Source: Tersicoccus solisilvae (lineage in GTDB: Bacteria; Actinomycetota; Actinomycetes; Actinomycetales; Micrococcaceae). From it: a stretch of DNA of 64,000 nt. The position numbers and the translations under genes are program-made. Positions 1 through 10,905 of this stretch are shown here, one piece after another. Numbering within the stretch: the first letter of the stretch is position 1; every line of letters begins with the position of its first letter. The stretch covers positions 124,001-188,000 of the forward strand of contig NZ_BMJI01000002.1 of assembly GCF_014643255.1 (NCBI RefSeq), in the 5' to 3' direction. The notes beneath the pieces were generated by a model. That model did not search any database and was not told the origin of the DNA. It worked only from the letters and a program-made list of their open reading frames with translations.

Positions 1-329
1 CGTCCGCGACGGTACCCGGCCCCGCGCCGGGCACCGGTGGGAACGAGGCAGGGGCAACCCCGAGTCCTGGTTCGGCGGCCGGTCCGGTGCCGGCGAGTCC
101 GGGCGTCACCGGTCCGGGACCGGGCTCCGTGGCGGCACCGGTGAACATCAACACGGCCGACGTGGCCGGCCTGGACTCGCTTCCCCGGGTCGGTCCGGTG
201 CTGGCACAGCGCATCGTCGCGTGGCGCACCGAGCACGGCCCATTCGGCGGCGTCGACGACCTGGATGCCGTGCCCGGCATCGGCGAGAAGATGATGGCCG
301 ATCTGCGTCCGCTGGTGACGACGGGATGA
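1..329 (+). CDS. comEA: ComEA-type helix-hairpin-helix DNA-binding protein, C-terminal part
   Basis: The 5' part lies left of the window; the reading frame is open from base 3. The visible part is a Gly/Pro/Ala-rich linker followed by about 60 residues with the tandem helix-hairpin-helix pattern of ComEA (NINTADVAGLDSLPRVGP, then VPGIGEKMMADLRPLV). In the family this domain binds double-stranded DNA at the membrane and passes it to the ComEC channel. The stop overlaps the ATG of comEC (ATGA), so the two are translationally coupled, which supports the competence assignment. Start, signal anchor and any SLBB domain cannot be judged here. Confidence 0.85.
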   Translation, partial: SATVPGPAPGTGGNEAGATPSPGSAAGPVPASPGVTGPGPGSVAAPVNINTADVAGLDSLPRVGPVLAQRIVAWRTEHGPFGGVDDLDAVPGIGEKMMADLRPLVTTG

Positions 330-3076
330 ACCGGCGAGCCGATCCTGCGTGGCGCCGGCTGGCCGAGGCGGCCAGCCGCGGTCCTGACCCGGGGGGAGCG
401 GCGGCCGTGAGCGCGGGCGCGCCTACCCGGCCCGCCGCGCCTCGACCCCCTTCCGGGGAGCGGGACAGGGTGCGGGAACGAGCACGGGCGGTCCGGGCGC
501 GGGAACCGGCGCGCGCGGTGGCCGACCGCGAGCGGCGCTGGGACCTGCGGTTGATCGCGCCGGCCGCGGTGATCTGGGCGGGCACCGCCACGGCCGTGAC
601 GGTGCCGGATGCGGTGGGATGGGCCCTCGTCGCCGCCGCGGTGGCAGGAATCGCCGTGCTCGTCGTGGCACTGGTCGCGTCGGGCTCTCCTTCGCCTGTG
701 CGGACACGACGGCGAGCGTCGCTGCTGGCCGGCGCCGCCCTGCTGCTCCTGGCCGGTGCGGCCCTCGGGACCGGGCGGATGGCTCACGACACGCAACGGG
801 CCGGACCGATCGGCGCGGCCATCGTCGCGGGCCGCGCCGTGACCGCCGACCTGGTGGTGTCCGAGGAACCTCACCCGCTCCGGCCGGACGCCGGGACACC
901 CCGGGACGCGCAGCTGCTGGTGCGGGGCACGATCACCGCGGCGACCGCCGCCGGTGCGCGCTTCTCCGCGTCGACGCCGGTGCTGGTCGTCGGCGACGAC
1001 CGGTGGAGGACCGTCCGGCCCGGGCAGACCGTGCGCGTCGCCGGCAGGCTCGCGGCAACCGCGCCCGGGGCACGGGAGGCGGCGTTCCTGCGCGCCAGTG
1101 CGCCGCCACGCGTCCTGGTCGCACCCGGACCGGGCGAGGACCTCGCCGCCACGATCCGATGGCAGCTGCGCGAGCGGAGCGCCGCGCGATCGCCGGATGC
1201 GGGGCAGCTCGTCCCGGGACTGGTGCTCGGCGACCGGACGCCCCTGGGCGAGGAGCTGCGCACCGTGATGCGCACCGCCTCCCTGACCCACCTGACCGCG
1301 GTGAGCGGCACCAACTGCACGATCGTCCTCGGCTGTGTGCTCGGCCTCGGGGTCCTCCTGCGTCTGCCCCGGTGGTCGCTCGTTCCCGGTGCGCTGGCCG
1401 CCTTGGCCGCGTTCGTGCTGGTGGTCGGGCCGGACCCGAGCGTGCTGCGGGCCGCGGTGATGGGCGCCGTCGGCGTCGTCGCCGTCATCTCGGGCCGGGG
1501 CCGGACGCCGGTCGCGATGCTGTGCACGGCGGTGGGAGTGCTCCTGCTGGTCGACCCGTACCTGGCGACGGCGCTCGGCTTCGCCCTGTCGGTGGTGGCG
1601 ACCGCTGCCCTGGTCGGGCTGTGCGGGCCGATCGGTGGCGCCGTGACCGCCCTGCTGCCCGCGGGGCCGGCGGCCCGAGTGCCCGTGCCGGTGATCCGAC
1701 TGATCGCCGCCCCGCTCGCGGCACAGCTCGCCTGCGCCCCGCTGCTCCTGCTCGTCCAGCCCGGCGTGAGCACCTGGGGGGTGGTGGCGAACGCGCTCGT
1801 GGCCCCGCTCGTTCCGGTGGTCACCGTGGCCGGGTCGACCGCCGTGCTGCTCGGGTCCGCGTGGGCACCGCTCGCGGCGCTCCCGCTGCAGGTCGCCGCG
1901 AGCGGAGCGGACGCCATCGCCGCCGTCGCCCGGACCGCGGCCGCGGCGCCCGCCGCCACACTCCCGTGGCCCGACGGCCCCGCCGGCGCGGCACTGCTGG
2001 CCGTTGCCTCGGCGCTGGCCACCGGCGTCCTGCTCTGGGCGGCGCGCCGCAGGGCCCGCGGGCCCCGTGCGACGGGTCCGCCCGCCCGATCGCCGCATCC
2101 GGTCCGTCCCGCACCGGCGCGGCGTCGCGTCGACGAGGCGCTGCGCCCACCCCCGGGCAGGACGCCCCGCATCCTGCGGCCGATCCCGTCGGGGGGTCGC
2201 GCCGGTGCCCGGCTGCTGGTGCGGACCGCGGTGGTGACTAGCGGCCTCGGGCTGGTGGCGGCCGGCACCGCGGCCTTCACGACAGCGGTGCCCGCCGCCG
2301 GGGAGTGGCAGTTGGCCGTGTGCGACGTGGGGCAGGGCGACGGCCTGGTCCTGCGGGCGGGCGAGGGGACGGCGATGCTCGTCGACAGCGGGCCGCCCGG
2401 GCCGGCCATGGCGCGCTGCCTGGACCGGTTGGGGGTGCGGCGCCTCGCCGCGGTCGTGCTCACCCATCAGCACGACGACCACTACGGCGGTCTGGCCGAG
2501 GCGGTACGAGGCCGCGTGCCGCAGCGGGTGCTCGTCTCCGCCGCGGACGCGACCCTCGCGCCGCCGGTCGCCGCGCTGCTCGGTCGGACCGCGACGCCGG
2601 TCGATCGGCTGCAGGCGCCCGCACACGGCAGCGTGGGCGCGGTGAGCTGGTCGGTGCTGTGGCCCCTGTCCCCCCGTCCCGTCGGCGACGAGAACGACAA
2701 CAGCGTCGTCCTGCGGGTCGACATCGCGGCCGCCGGCGGTCCGCCGCTGCGGGTGCTGCTCACCGGGGATCTGGAGGAGGACGCGGCGGCCGCCCTGCTG
2801 AGGGCACCCGGAACCTCGGCCGCGCTGCGGGGGGTCGACGTCATCAAACTGGCGCACCACGGTGCCCGCAACGGCGGCACCGCGCTGCTCGACGCCGTGC
2901 GTGCACCGCTCGCCCTCGTCTCCGTGGGCCGAGACAACGAGTACGGGCACCCGGCCGCGGCCGTCCTCGACCATGCCCGGGGCATCGGCGCCACGGTCTG
3001 GCGCACGGACCAGCGTGGCGGCGCCACCGTGCGCCGCACCGCCGACCGGGTGGTCGCCACAGCCCTGCCGCCGTGA
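326..3076 (+). CDS. comEC: ComEC/Rec2 family DNA-uptake channel protein
   Basis: About 916 residues from the ATG overlapping the comEA stop; an in-frame ATG further upstream would lie inside comEA and is less likely. The N-terminus is basic, followed by several hydrophobic segments (roughly residues 75-170), a middle Competence domain with many membrane helices (about 310-600) and a C-terminal metallo-beta-lactamase-like domain starting near residue 655. The latter keeps the THQHDDH metal-binding motif (first His near residue 714) and a later KLAHHG motif. In the family ComEC forms the inner-membrane channel for single-stranded DNA and the C-terminal domain is a proposed nuclease. Only comEA and comEC are visible, so whether the cell is transformable cannot be decided. 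Confidence 0.92.
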   Translation: MNRRADPAWRRLAEAASRGPDPGGAAAVSAGAPTRPAAPRPPSGERDRVRERARAVRAREPARAVADRERRWDLRLIAPAAVIWAGTATAVTVPDAVGWALVAAAVAGIAVLVVALVASGSPSPVRTRRRASLLAGAALLLLAGAALGTGRMAHDTQRAGPIGAAIVAGRAVTADLVVSEEPHPLRPDAGTPRDAQLLVRGTITAATAAGARFSASTPVLVVGDDRWRTVRPGQTVRVAGRLAATAPGAREAAFLRASAPPRVLVAPGPGEDLAATIRWQLRERSAARSPDAGQLVPGLVLGDRTPLGEELRTVMRTASLTHLTAVSGTNCTIVLGCVLGLGVLLRLPRWSLVPGALAALAAFVLVVGPDPSVLRAAVMGAVGVVAVISGRGRTPVAMLCTAVGVLLLVDPYLATALGFALSVVATAALVGLCGPIGGAVTALLPAGPAARVPVPVIRLIAAPLAAQLACAPLLLLVQPGVSTWGVVANALVAPLVPVVTVAGSTAVLLGSAWAPLAALPLQVAASGADAIAAVARTAAAAPAATLPWPDGPAGAALLAVASALATGVLLWAARRRARGPRATGPPARSPHPVRPAPARRRVDEALRPPPGRTPRILRPIPSGGRAGARLLVRTAVVTSGLGLVAAGTAAFTTAVPAAGEWQLAVCDVGQGDGLVLRAGEGTAMLVDSGPPGPAMARCLDRLGVRRLAAVVLTHQHDDHYGGLAEAVRGRVPQRVLVSAADATLAPPVAALLGRTATPVDRLQAPAHGSVGAVSWSVLWPLSPRPVGDENDNSVVLRVDIAAAGGPPLRVLLTGDLEEDAAAALLRAPGTSAALRGVDVIKLAHHGARNGGTALLDAVRAPLALVSVGRDNEYGHPAAAVLDHARGIGATVWRTDQRGGATVRRTADRVVATALPP

Positions 3077-3236
3077 CGCCTGCCGCCGTGACATCGGGCC
3101 CCGGGCGTGCGGGCGGCCCGCACGTTGGCGTCGTGTCGGTGGCCCGTGACATGCTCGGAAGCGACGTCGCCGAACCGCCGATCGGGCCGGCACACGTCCG
3201 CTCGATACCGCCGTCCGTCCCGAGGAGGACACCGCC

Positions 3237-4247
3237 GTGGCCGCTCGCTCCACCACCGCGTCCCGCGGCAGGGCCCCGGCCCTGGTCCCCTGGCGGGAGG
3301 CCGCCGCCGCCCCCGTCGTGCTGCTCAGCGGCGCGGAGGACCTGCTGGCGCAGCGCGCGCGCCTGCGAATCCGGGCGCAGTTGCGGGAGAACGGCGCGGA
3401 CCTGCAGGTCCAGCAGCTCGACGCCTCGACCTACGCCGCCGGCCAGCTGACCATGGTCGCCAGTCCGTCCCTGTTCGGGGAGACCATCCTGCTGGAGGTG
3501 GGGGGACTGGCCGCGATGACCGACGACTTCCTCACCGACGCCCTGGCCTACGTGGCCGACCCGGAGCCCGAGGTCTTCCTCGTGCTCTGGCACGCCGGGG
3601 GGAACCGGGGGAAGAAGTTGCTGGACGCGCTGCGAGCCGCCGGCGTGCCCACGATCGACTGTCAGCCGCTCAAGCGGGACAGCGACAAGATGGACTTCGT
3701 CACGGGGGAGTTCCGGGCCGCCCGCCGGCGGATCGAGGTCGACGCCGTGCGAGCCCTCGTCAACGCCGTCGGATCCAGCCTGCCGGAGCTGGCGGGGGCG
3801 TGCGAGCAGCTGGTCTCCGACACGGAGACCACCGTGGACGCCGACACCGTCGAGCGTTACTACGGCGGCCGGGTCGAGGCGACCGCGTTCAAGGTGGCCG
3901 ACGCCGCTCTCTCCGGCAACAGCGTCCGCGCGCTGGCGACCCTGCGGCACGCCTTCGCCACGGGCGTCGACCCGGTGCCCCTGGTCGCGGCCCTGGCGAT
4001 GAAGGTCCGCGCCGTCGCCAAGGTCTACGGGGTGCGCGGGTCGTCCCAGGCGCTGGCCGGTCAGCTGTCGATGGCGCCCTGGCAGATCGATCAGGCCCGG
4101 CGGGAGGCGTCCCGCTTCACCGAGGAGCACCTGGCCGCGGCCCTGACCGCCTTGGCCGCCGCCGACGCCCAGGTCAAGGGCGAGTCGCGCGACCCGGAGT
4201 ACGCCGTCGAGAGCGCCGTCATGCTGATCGCCGCGGGACGCGCCTGA
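3237..4247 (+). CDS. holA: DNA polymerase III delta subunit
   Basis: 336 residues, normal for HolA. GTG start preceded by a GAGGAGG site about 12 bases upstream. The protein has the HolA layout: an N-terminal fold opening with PVVLLSGAEDLL, a central helical lid, and a C-terminal domain with QLSMAPWQIDQARREA and AVESAVMLIA near the end. It is the clamp-loader subunit that opens the beta sliding clamp. The order comEA-comEC-holA-rpsT(reverse)-lepA is conserved in many actinobacteria. It ends ahead of a hairpin shared with the convergent rpsT. Confidence 0.92.
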   Translation: MAARSTTASRGRAPALVPWREAAAAPVVLLSGAEDLLAQRARLRIRAQLRENGADLQVQQLDASTYAAGQLTMVASPSLFGETILLEVGGLAAMTDDFLTDALAYVADPEPEVFLVLWHAGGNRGKKLLDALRAAGVPTIDCQPLKRDSDKMDFVTGEFRAARRRIEVDAVRALVNAVGSSLPELAGACEQLVSDTETTVDADTVERYYGGRVEATAFKVADAALSGNSVRALATLRHAFATGVDPVPLVAALAMKVRAVAKVYGVRGSSQALAGQLSMAPWQIDQARREASRFTEEHLAAALTALAAADAQVKGESRDPEYAVESAVMLIAAGRA

Positions 4248-4294
4248 CGCCGCTCGCCCGGGGGAGCACACCGCGACGGCCCCCGGACACAGCA

Positions 4295-4322
4295 GTGGCC
4301 CGGACCGAACGGTCCGGGCCAC
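4295..4322. terminator. Bidirectional hairpin between holA and rpsT
   Basis: A perfect 12-bp stem (GTGGCCCGGACC with its complement) closes a GAAC tetraloop between two convergent genes. There is no clear U-tract, as is common for GC-rich actinobacterial terminators. The placement suggests that it stops transcription in both directions. Confidence 0.75.
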
Positions 4323-4380
4323 CTGGCTCTCGTCTCCGGTGCAGTGCAGTCTCGCTGCCGGGGACGCCGCGTCCTTCAGC

Positions 4381-4641
4381 TCAGAGGCTGGAGACCTGCT
4401 TGGCGATCGAGGACTTGCGGTTCGCCGCGTTGTTCTTGTGGATGACGCCCTTGCTGACGGCCTTGTCCAGCTTCTTGCTGGCGTTCTTCAGGGCCGAGGT
4501 GGCGGCCTCCTTGTCGCCGGCGGTCAGGGCCGAGTGCACCGCGCGGATGGCGGTCTTCAGCTCCGACTTGTACGAGTTGTTGCGCAGACGCGCCTTCTCG
4601 TTGGTGAGGATGCGCTTCTTCTGGGACTTGATGTTGGCCAC
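4381..4641 (-). CDS. rpsT: 30S ribosomal protein S20
   Basis: 86 residues, Lys/Arg/Ala-rich and mostly helical, starting [18 protein letters not shown], which is the S20 signature; it ends [11 protein letters not shown]. The start is GTG with an AGGAAAG ribosome site upstream; the frame stays open further upstream but without S20-like sequence. S20 binds 16S rRNA in the bottom of the 30S body. The gene faces holA and is transcribed away from lepA. Confidence 0.96.
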   Translation of the reverse strand: MANIKSQKKRILTNEKARLRNNSYKSELKTAIRAVHSALTAGDKEAATSALKNASKKLDKAVSKGVIHKNNAANRKSSIAKQVSSL

Positions 4642-4778
4642 GTGCTGATCTCTTTCCTGCGGGAAAACGGGTGTGTGGTCTGAGGGCAGTGGGTCGAGAA
4701 GACTGAGAACGGCGTGGGGCACCGTAGTGGCGGTTCGACCCGGGTCGTGCCCGTCGACCAACGGACACACAGCGGTCA

Positions 4779-4784
4779 AGTCTA
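4779..4784 (-). promoter_or_regulatory. Candidate -10 box of rpsT
   Basis: On the minus strand the hexamer reads TAGACT, the form seen before several other genes in this window. It would give a leader of about 130 bases before the rpsT GTG, unlike the leaderless genes. No convincing -35 was found. Confidence 0.4.
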
Positions 4785-4926
4785 GCAGAGGAGCACGCCG
4801 CGGCGGTGATGCCCGCCCGGGCGTGCCGCCCGGGCGGTGGGCCGTGCGCTTCGTGGGAGACTGGAGGGTGAATCGCCGCGTCGTCGGCCACCCCCGTCCG
4901 CCATCCGTCCTGAGTGAGGGCTATTC

Positions 4927-6807
<1,881 letters not shown>

Positions 6808-6811
6808 CCCC

Positions 6812-8041
6812 ATGCCCAGTGCGCTACCCCTGGCCGACCCGGCGCCCGCCGACGGCCGGCTGCCCGCCGTCGTCGCCGACGGCGCCGGGGACCGGACCTT
6901 CAGCCTCTACGTGCACATCCCGTTCTGCGCGGTGCGCTGCGGGTACTGCGACTTCAACACCTACACCGCCACCGAGCTCGGCGGCGGGGGCAGCCAGGCC
7001 GAGTACGCGTCCCGGGCGGTCGCCGAGGTGGACCTCGCGGCCACCGTGCTGACCGAGGCCGGCGTCGGGAGCCGGCCGGTGCACACCGTGTTCTTCGGCG
7101 GCGGCACGCCGACCCTGCTGCCCGCCGGGGACCTGATCGGCATCCTCGACGCCGCCCGATCGCACTGGACGTTCGCTGACGACGTCGAGATCACCACCGA
7201 GGCGAACCCCGACTCGGTCACCCCGGAGAGCCTGCGCCGGCTGGCCGACGCCGGCGTCACCCGCGTCTCCTTCGGCATGCAGTCCGCTGTGCCGCACGTC
7301 CTGGCCGTGCTGGACCGCACCCACAACCCGGACAACGTGCCGCAGGCCGTCGCCTGGGCCCGGGACGCCGGCCTCGACGTGAGCCTGGACCTGATCTACG
7401 GCACGCCGGGGGAGAGCCTGGCCGACTGGGAACGCTCCCTCGACGCGGCCCTGGCCTGCGAGCCGGATCACCTCTCGGCCTACGCGCTGATCATCGAGGA
7501 GGGCACACGCCTGGCCGCGCGGATCCGCCGCGGGCAGGTGCCCGACGTCGACGACGACGATCACGCCGCCAAGTACGAGCTCGCCAACGCGCGGCTGACC
7601 GAAGCCGGCATGGGCTGGTACGAGGTGAGCAACTGGGCGCGCACGGCCGACCACGCCTGCCGGCACAACGTCGCGTACTGGCGCAGCGGCGACTGGTGGG
7701 GCATCGGCCCCGGCGCCCACTCCCACGTCGGAGGCGTGCGCTGGTGGAACGTCAAGCACCCCACCGCCTACGCGGCCCGGCTGGCGGCCGGGGACTCACC
7801 GGCCGCGGGCCGGGAGACGCTGGACGCGGCGACCCGCCACGTGGAGGACGTCATGCTGCGCGCCCGGCTCGCCGAGGGGCTGCCCGTCGCCATGCTCGGC
7901 GCCGCCGGCCGCCGGCAGGTGGCCGGGTTGATCGCCGAGGAACTGGTCGAGCCGGCCGCGGCCTTCGCCGGCACGCTGCGCCTCACCCTGCGCGGGCGGC
8001 TGCTGGCCGACGCCGTCGTGCGGCGCCTGCTCGACGACTGA
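6812..8041 (+). CDS. hemW: HemW-type radical SAM protein
   Basis: 409 residues. The radical-SAM cluster motif CXXXCXXC is present as FCAVRCGYCDF (Cys 39, 43, 46), preceded by LYVHIPFC and followed by the SAM-binding FFGGGTPTLL. The C-terminal HemN domain is present. Family members once called oxygen-independent coproporphyrinogen III oxidase are now mostly regarded as heme chaperones; the Cys spacing and the lepA-hemW-hrcA-dnaJ neighbourhood fit HemW rather than HemN. ATG start 4 bases after lepA. Confidence 0.9.
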   Translation: MPSALPLADPAPADGRLPAVVADGAGDRTFSLYVHIPFCAVRCGYCDFNTYTATELGGGGSQAEYASRAVAEVDLAATVLTEAGVGSRPVHTVFFGGGTPTLLPAGDLIGILDAARSHWTFADDVEITTEANPDSVTPESLRRLADAGVTRVSFGMQSAVPHVLAVLDRTHNPDNVPQAVAWARDAGLDVSLDLIYGTPGESLADWERSLDAALACEPDHLSAYALIIEEGTRLAARIRRGQVPDVDDDDHAAKYELANARLTEAGMGWYEVSNWARTADHACRHNVAYWRSGDWWGIGPGAHSHVGGVRWWNVKHPTAYAARLAAGDSPAAGRETLDAATRHVEDVMLRARLAEGLPVAMLGAAGRRQVAGLIAEELVEPAAAFAGTLRLTLRGRLLADAVVRRLLDD

Positions 8042-8090
8042 GGGCCCCTGCCCGGACACGCCGGACCGCGGGAGCGGGCCGGCGGGGTCG

Positions 8091-8516
8091 TCAGCGACGG
8101 AGCAGACGCAGATTGACCGGATACCGGTACGGTTCGCCGCGGTTGGCGTGCACGCCGCCGATCACCGAGAAGACCGTGATCCCGAGCCACAGCACCGCGG
8201 CGAGCAGGGCGAAGATCCAGCCGATGACCGGGATCAGGGCCAGCACGTTGCAGACGACGGCGATCACGGTGGGTGGAGCGGTGAAATTGAGGGCCTCCCC
8301 GGCCTCCTGCGCGGTGAACGGACCGCGCTCCCGGAAGACGAGGAAGATGACCAGCGACGGGATGCAGCCGAGGATGCCGCCGAAATGGGCCAGGGTCGCC
8401 CACTGGCGGTCCTCGGTCGCCGTCAACGGCAGGGCGTGGGCCGGCACACCGGTGTAGTCGCCCGCCTCGCCGTGGCTGCGGGCGCCGGGGCTCTCGGGCC
8501 GGGGGGTCTGCGACAC
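8091..8516 (-). CDS. DUF4870 domain membrane protein
   Basis: 141 residues from a GTG with an AGAGAGGCA ribosome site. After about 35 polar residues comes a DUF4870-type core: ATLAHFGGILGCIPSLVIFL, a central EAGEALNF motif, then two long hydrophobic segments (about residues 80-125). About three membrane helices are predicted. The family is a small Tic20-like membrane protein of unknown role. It is convergent with hemW. A minus-strand TACACT at 8594-8599 may be its -10. Confidence 0.8.
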   Translation of the reverse strand: MSQTPRPESPGARSHGEAGDYTGVPAHALPLTATEDRQWATLAHFGGILGCIPSLVIFLVFRERGPFTAQEAGEALNFTAPPTVIAVVCNVLALIPVIGWIFALLAAVLWLGITVFSVIGGVHANRGEPYRYPVNLRLLRR

Positions 8517-8674
8517 GACTGCCTCTCTGCGAGCCGACGACGGCCCGCCGGATCGTTGGCCGGCACGGACCCGGGGCTGTCCGCGCCGGCTCCAGTGTAT
8601 CGGGGCGGCCGCCGCGGCCCGCGCACCGGTGGCGCGGCCCCACGTCAAGCGGCGCGGCCGCCAGAAACCGGCGG

Positions 8675-9565
8675 TCAGCCGGTCGCCGTGAGGAAGTCGA
8701 TGATCTCCTCGACGCGGCCGAGCATCGCCGGCTCCAGGTCGGTGTAGGTGTGCACGGAACCGAGAAGGCGTTGCCAGCCGCGGGCGACGTCGGCCTGGTC
8801 GCCGTGCGGCCAGCCGAGGCCGGCGAGGATGCCGGTCTTCCAGTCCTGGCCACGGGCGATCACGGGCCAGGCGTCGATGCCGAGGACGGCCGGTTTGATC
8901 ACCTGCCAGACATCGACGTAGGGGTGCCCGACGACGAGCACGTTGCCCGCCGCGCCGGGCACCCGGATCGCGTCGCCGGCGATCCGGGACTCCTTGCTGC
9001 CGGGGACGAGATGGTCGACGAGCACGCCGAGCCGGCGCGCCGGGCCCGGACCGAAGTCGCGGATCGCGTCGACGAGGTCGTCGATGCCGCCGAGCGGTTC
9101 GACGACGATGCCCTGCTCGCGCAGGTCGTCACCCCACACCTTCTCGACCAGCTCGGCGTCGTGCTTGCCCTCCACCCAGATGCGGCTGGCCCGCGCGACG
9201 CGCGCCTGGGTGGGGGCGGCGGCCCGCACCGAGCCGGACGCGGTGCGCGCGGTGGCGGCCGGAGCCGCGGCGCCGGTCGTCCGGACGGAGCCGGGGTCCA
9301 CGATCTCGACGGGCCGGCCCTCGAGCAGGAACCCGTGGCCGAGGGGGAAGGCACGGGTACGCCCGCCGCGGCCCTCCAGCACCATGACGACCATCCCGGC
9401 GGTGCGCTCGAGCCGCAGCAGCTCGCCGACCCACCCGCTGGCGCTGTCCTCGAGCACGAGTCCGCGCCGGGCGGGCACCGCGGGCACCTCGCGGCGGACC
9501 CGCCCGGACCGGTGCCCGACGCCCGACGTCGTCAGCTCCTGCGGACCCCAGCCGTACTCGTGCAC
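8675..9565 (-). CDS. DUF3097 family protein
   Basis: 296 residues from a GTG preceded by AGGAGGAC at the right distance; in-frame ATGs up to 9673 lack a comparable site. The sequence carries the DUF3097 pattern: RRGLVLEDSASGWVGELLR, the Toprim-like WVEGKHDAELVEKVWGDDLR, a LVDHLVPGSKESRI segment and the C-terminal VHTYTDLEPAMLGRVEEIIDF. The Toprim-like glutamate/aspartate pattern hints at nucleic-acid handling, but no function is established. The gene is divergent from hrcA in a conserved actinobacterial position. Confidence 0.85.
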   Translation of the reverse strand: MHEYGWGPQELTTSGVGHRSGRVRREVPAVPARRGLVLEDSASGWVGELLRLERTAGMVVMVLEGRGGRTRAFPLGHGFLLEGRPVEIVDPGSVRTTGAAAPAATARTASGSVRAAAPTQARVARASRIWVEGKHDAELVEKVWGDDLREQGIVVEPLGGIDDLVDAIRDFGPGPARRLGVLVDHLVPGSKESRIAGDAIRVPGAAGNVLVVGHPYVDVWQVIKPAVLGIDAWPVIARGQDWKTGILAGLGWPHGDQADVARGWQRLLGSVHTYTDLEPAMLGRVEEIIDFLTATG

Positions 9566-9692
9566 ACGTCCTCCTGGCCTCGCCGGGTTCCCGGTCGTCG
9601 GGCCCCGCACCGTTGCGGGCGGGGCGGCGCCGGGCCGGCCGGCCGCGGGCGCCTCCATGCTAACAACGGGCATGCCGCGAGGGCCGAGGTAC

Positions 9693-9724
9693 TAGACTTG
9701 GCACTTGAGCATCCCGAGTGCTAA
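9693..9724 (+). promoter_or_regulatory. hrcA promoter -10 overlapping a CIRCE operator
   Basis: TTGGCACTT at 9698-9706, a 9-base spacer and a perfect GAGTGCTAA at 9716-9724 match the CIRCE inverted repeat (TTAGCACTC-N9-GAGTGCTAA); the left arm has two changes. A TAGACT -10 box at 9693-9698 abuts the left arm, so a bound HrcA would cover the transcription start. This predicts autorepression of hrcA-dnaJ. Confidence 0.88.
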
Positions 9725-9794
9725 CCCGGATGCAGCCCCGCGGCGTGCTCCGCGGGTGACCGAGGCACCGTCGAGAGCGCCAGGAGGTGCGGCA

Positions 9795-10847
9795 GTGAGC
9801 GATGCGCGACGACTGGACGTGCTGCGCGCGATCGTCGAGGACTACGTCCAGTACCGTGAGCCGGTCGGCTCCCGCGCGCTGGTGGACCGACACCGGCTCG
9901 GCGTCTCCTCCGCCACGATCCGCAACGACATGGCGGTGCTCGAGGAGGAGGGCCTGATCGTGGCGCCCCACACGAGCGCGGGGCGTGTGCCCACCGACGC
10001 GGGCTACCGCCTCTTCGTGGACCGGATCTCCGACGTCAAGCCGCTGTCCCCGGCCGAGCGCCGCGCCATCCAGACGCTGCTCGACGAGGCGAACGACCTC
10101 GACGACGTGATGGAGAAGACCGCCCGGCTGCTGGCCCAGCTCACCCGTCAGGTGGCGCTGATCCAGTACCCCACCATCGGCAGCGCCCACGTGCGTCACC
10201 TCGACGTCGTCGCCCTGACCGAGGACCGCGCCCTCGTGGTGCTGATCGCCAGCAATGGGCACGTGGAGCAGCGGGTGGTGGCCCTGGACGAGCCCGCGAC
10301 CGTCGAGGACCTGGCCGACGCCCGCACGCGGCTGCTCGGCCTGGTCGACGGCCGGCAGCTCACCGAGGTCCCGGCGATGCTCGGCCGGTTGCGCCTGCCG
10401 GGGGACACGACCGAGGGTGGGGGTCCGACACCGGACGACGGGACCGGGCCCGGCGCGCGGCTGCTCGACCGGCTCGCCGCGGCCGTGACCTCCCTCGTCG
10501 GCTTCGCCGGCCAGGACCGGATCGTCATGGCCGGCACCGCCAACCTCGCGCGCGCCACCCGCGACTTCCCGCTGACGATCCTGCCGGTGCTCGAGGCGCT
10601 GGAGGAACAGGTCGTCATGCTCCGGTTGTTGTCGGAGATGGGACAGGACGAGGCCGGTGTCTCGGTCCGCATCGGCCACGAGAACCCGTACGAGCCCCTC
10701 AGCGAGGCCTCGGTCATCGCGTCCGGCTACGGGCCCGCGTCCGCGTCCCGGCTCGGGGTGGTCGGCCCCACCCGGATGGACTATCCGACCTCCATGGCCG
10801 CCGTGCGTGCGGTGGCCCGTTATCTCTCCCGCATCCTCGCGGGCTGA
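9795..10847 (+). CDS. hrcA: Heat-inducible transcription repressor HrcA
   Basis: 350 residues from a GTG with AGGAGG 7 bases upstream; longer starts would run into the CIRCE operator. The N-terminal winged helix has SRALVDRHRLGVSSATIRNDM and LIVAPHTSAGRVPTDAGYR, diagnostic of HrcA; a GAF-like domain follows. HrcA represses class I heat-shock genes through CIRCE, and the operator lies directly upstream. dnaJ follows 58 bases later on the same strand, as in most actinobacteria. Confidence 0.95.
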   Translation: MSDARRLDVLRAIVEDYVQYREPVGSRALVDRHRLGVSSATIRNDMAVLEEEGLIVAPHTSAGRVPTDAGYRLFVDRISDVKPLSPAERRAIQTLLDEANDLDDVMEKTARLLAQLTRQVALIQYPTIGSAHVRHLDVVALTEDRALVVLIASNGHVEQRVVALDEPATVEDLADARTRLLGLVDGRQLTEVPAMLGRLRLPGDTTEGGGPTPDDGTGPGARLLDRLAAAVTSLVGFAGQDRIVMAGTANLARATRDFPLTILPVLEALEEQVVMLRLLSEMGQDEAGVSVRIGHENPYEPLSEASVIASGYGPASASRLGVVGPTRMDYPTSMAAVRAVARYLSRILAG

Positions 10848-10905
10848 TGCTCGCCGCCGGGGCACCCGCGCCCGGCGGCGCCGACGATCGACGTGAAAGG
10901 ACGTT

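Noticed and set aside
8042-8090. Terminator between hemW and the convergent DUF4870 gene
   Set aside because: No stem longer than a few pairs could be formed; not reported as a feature.
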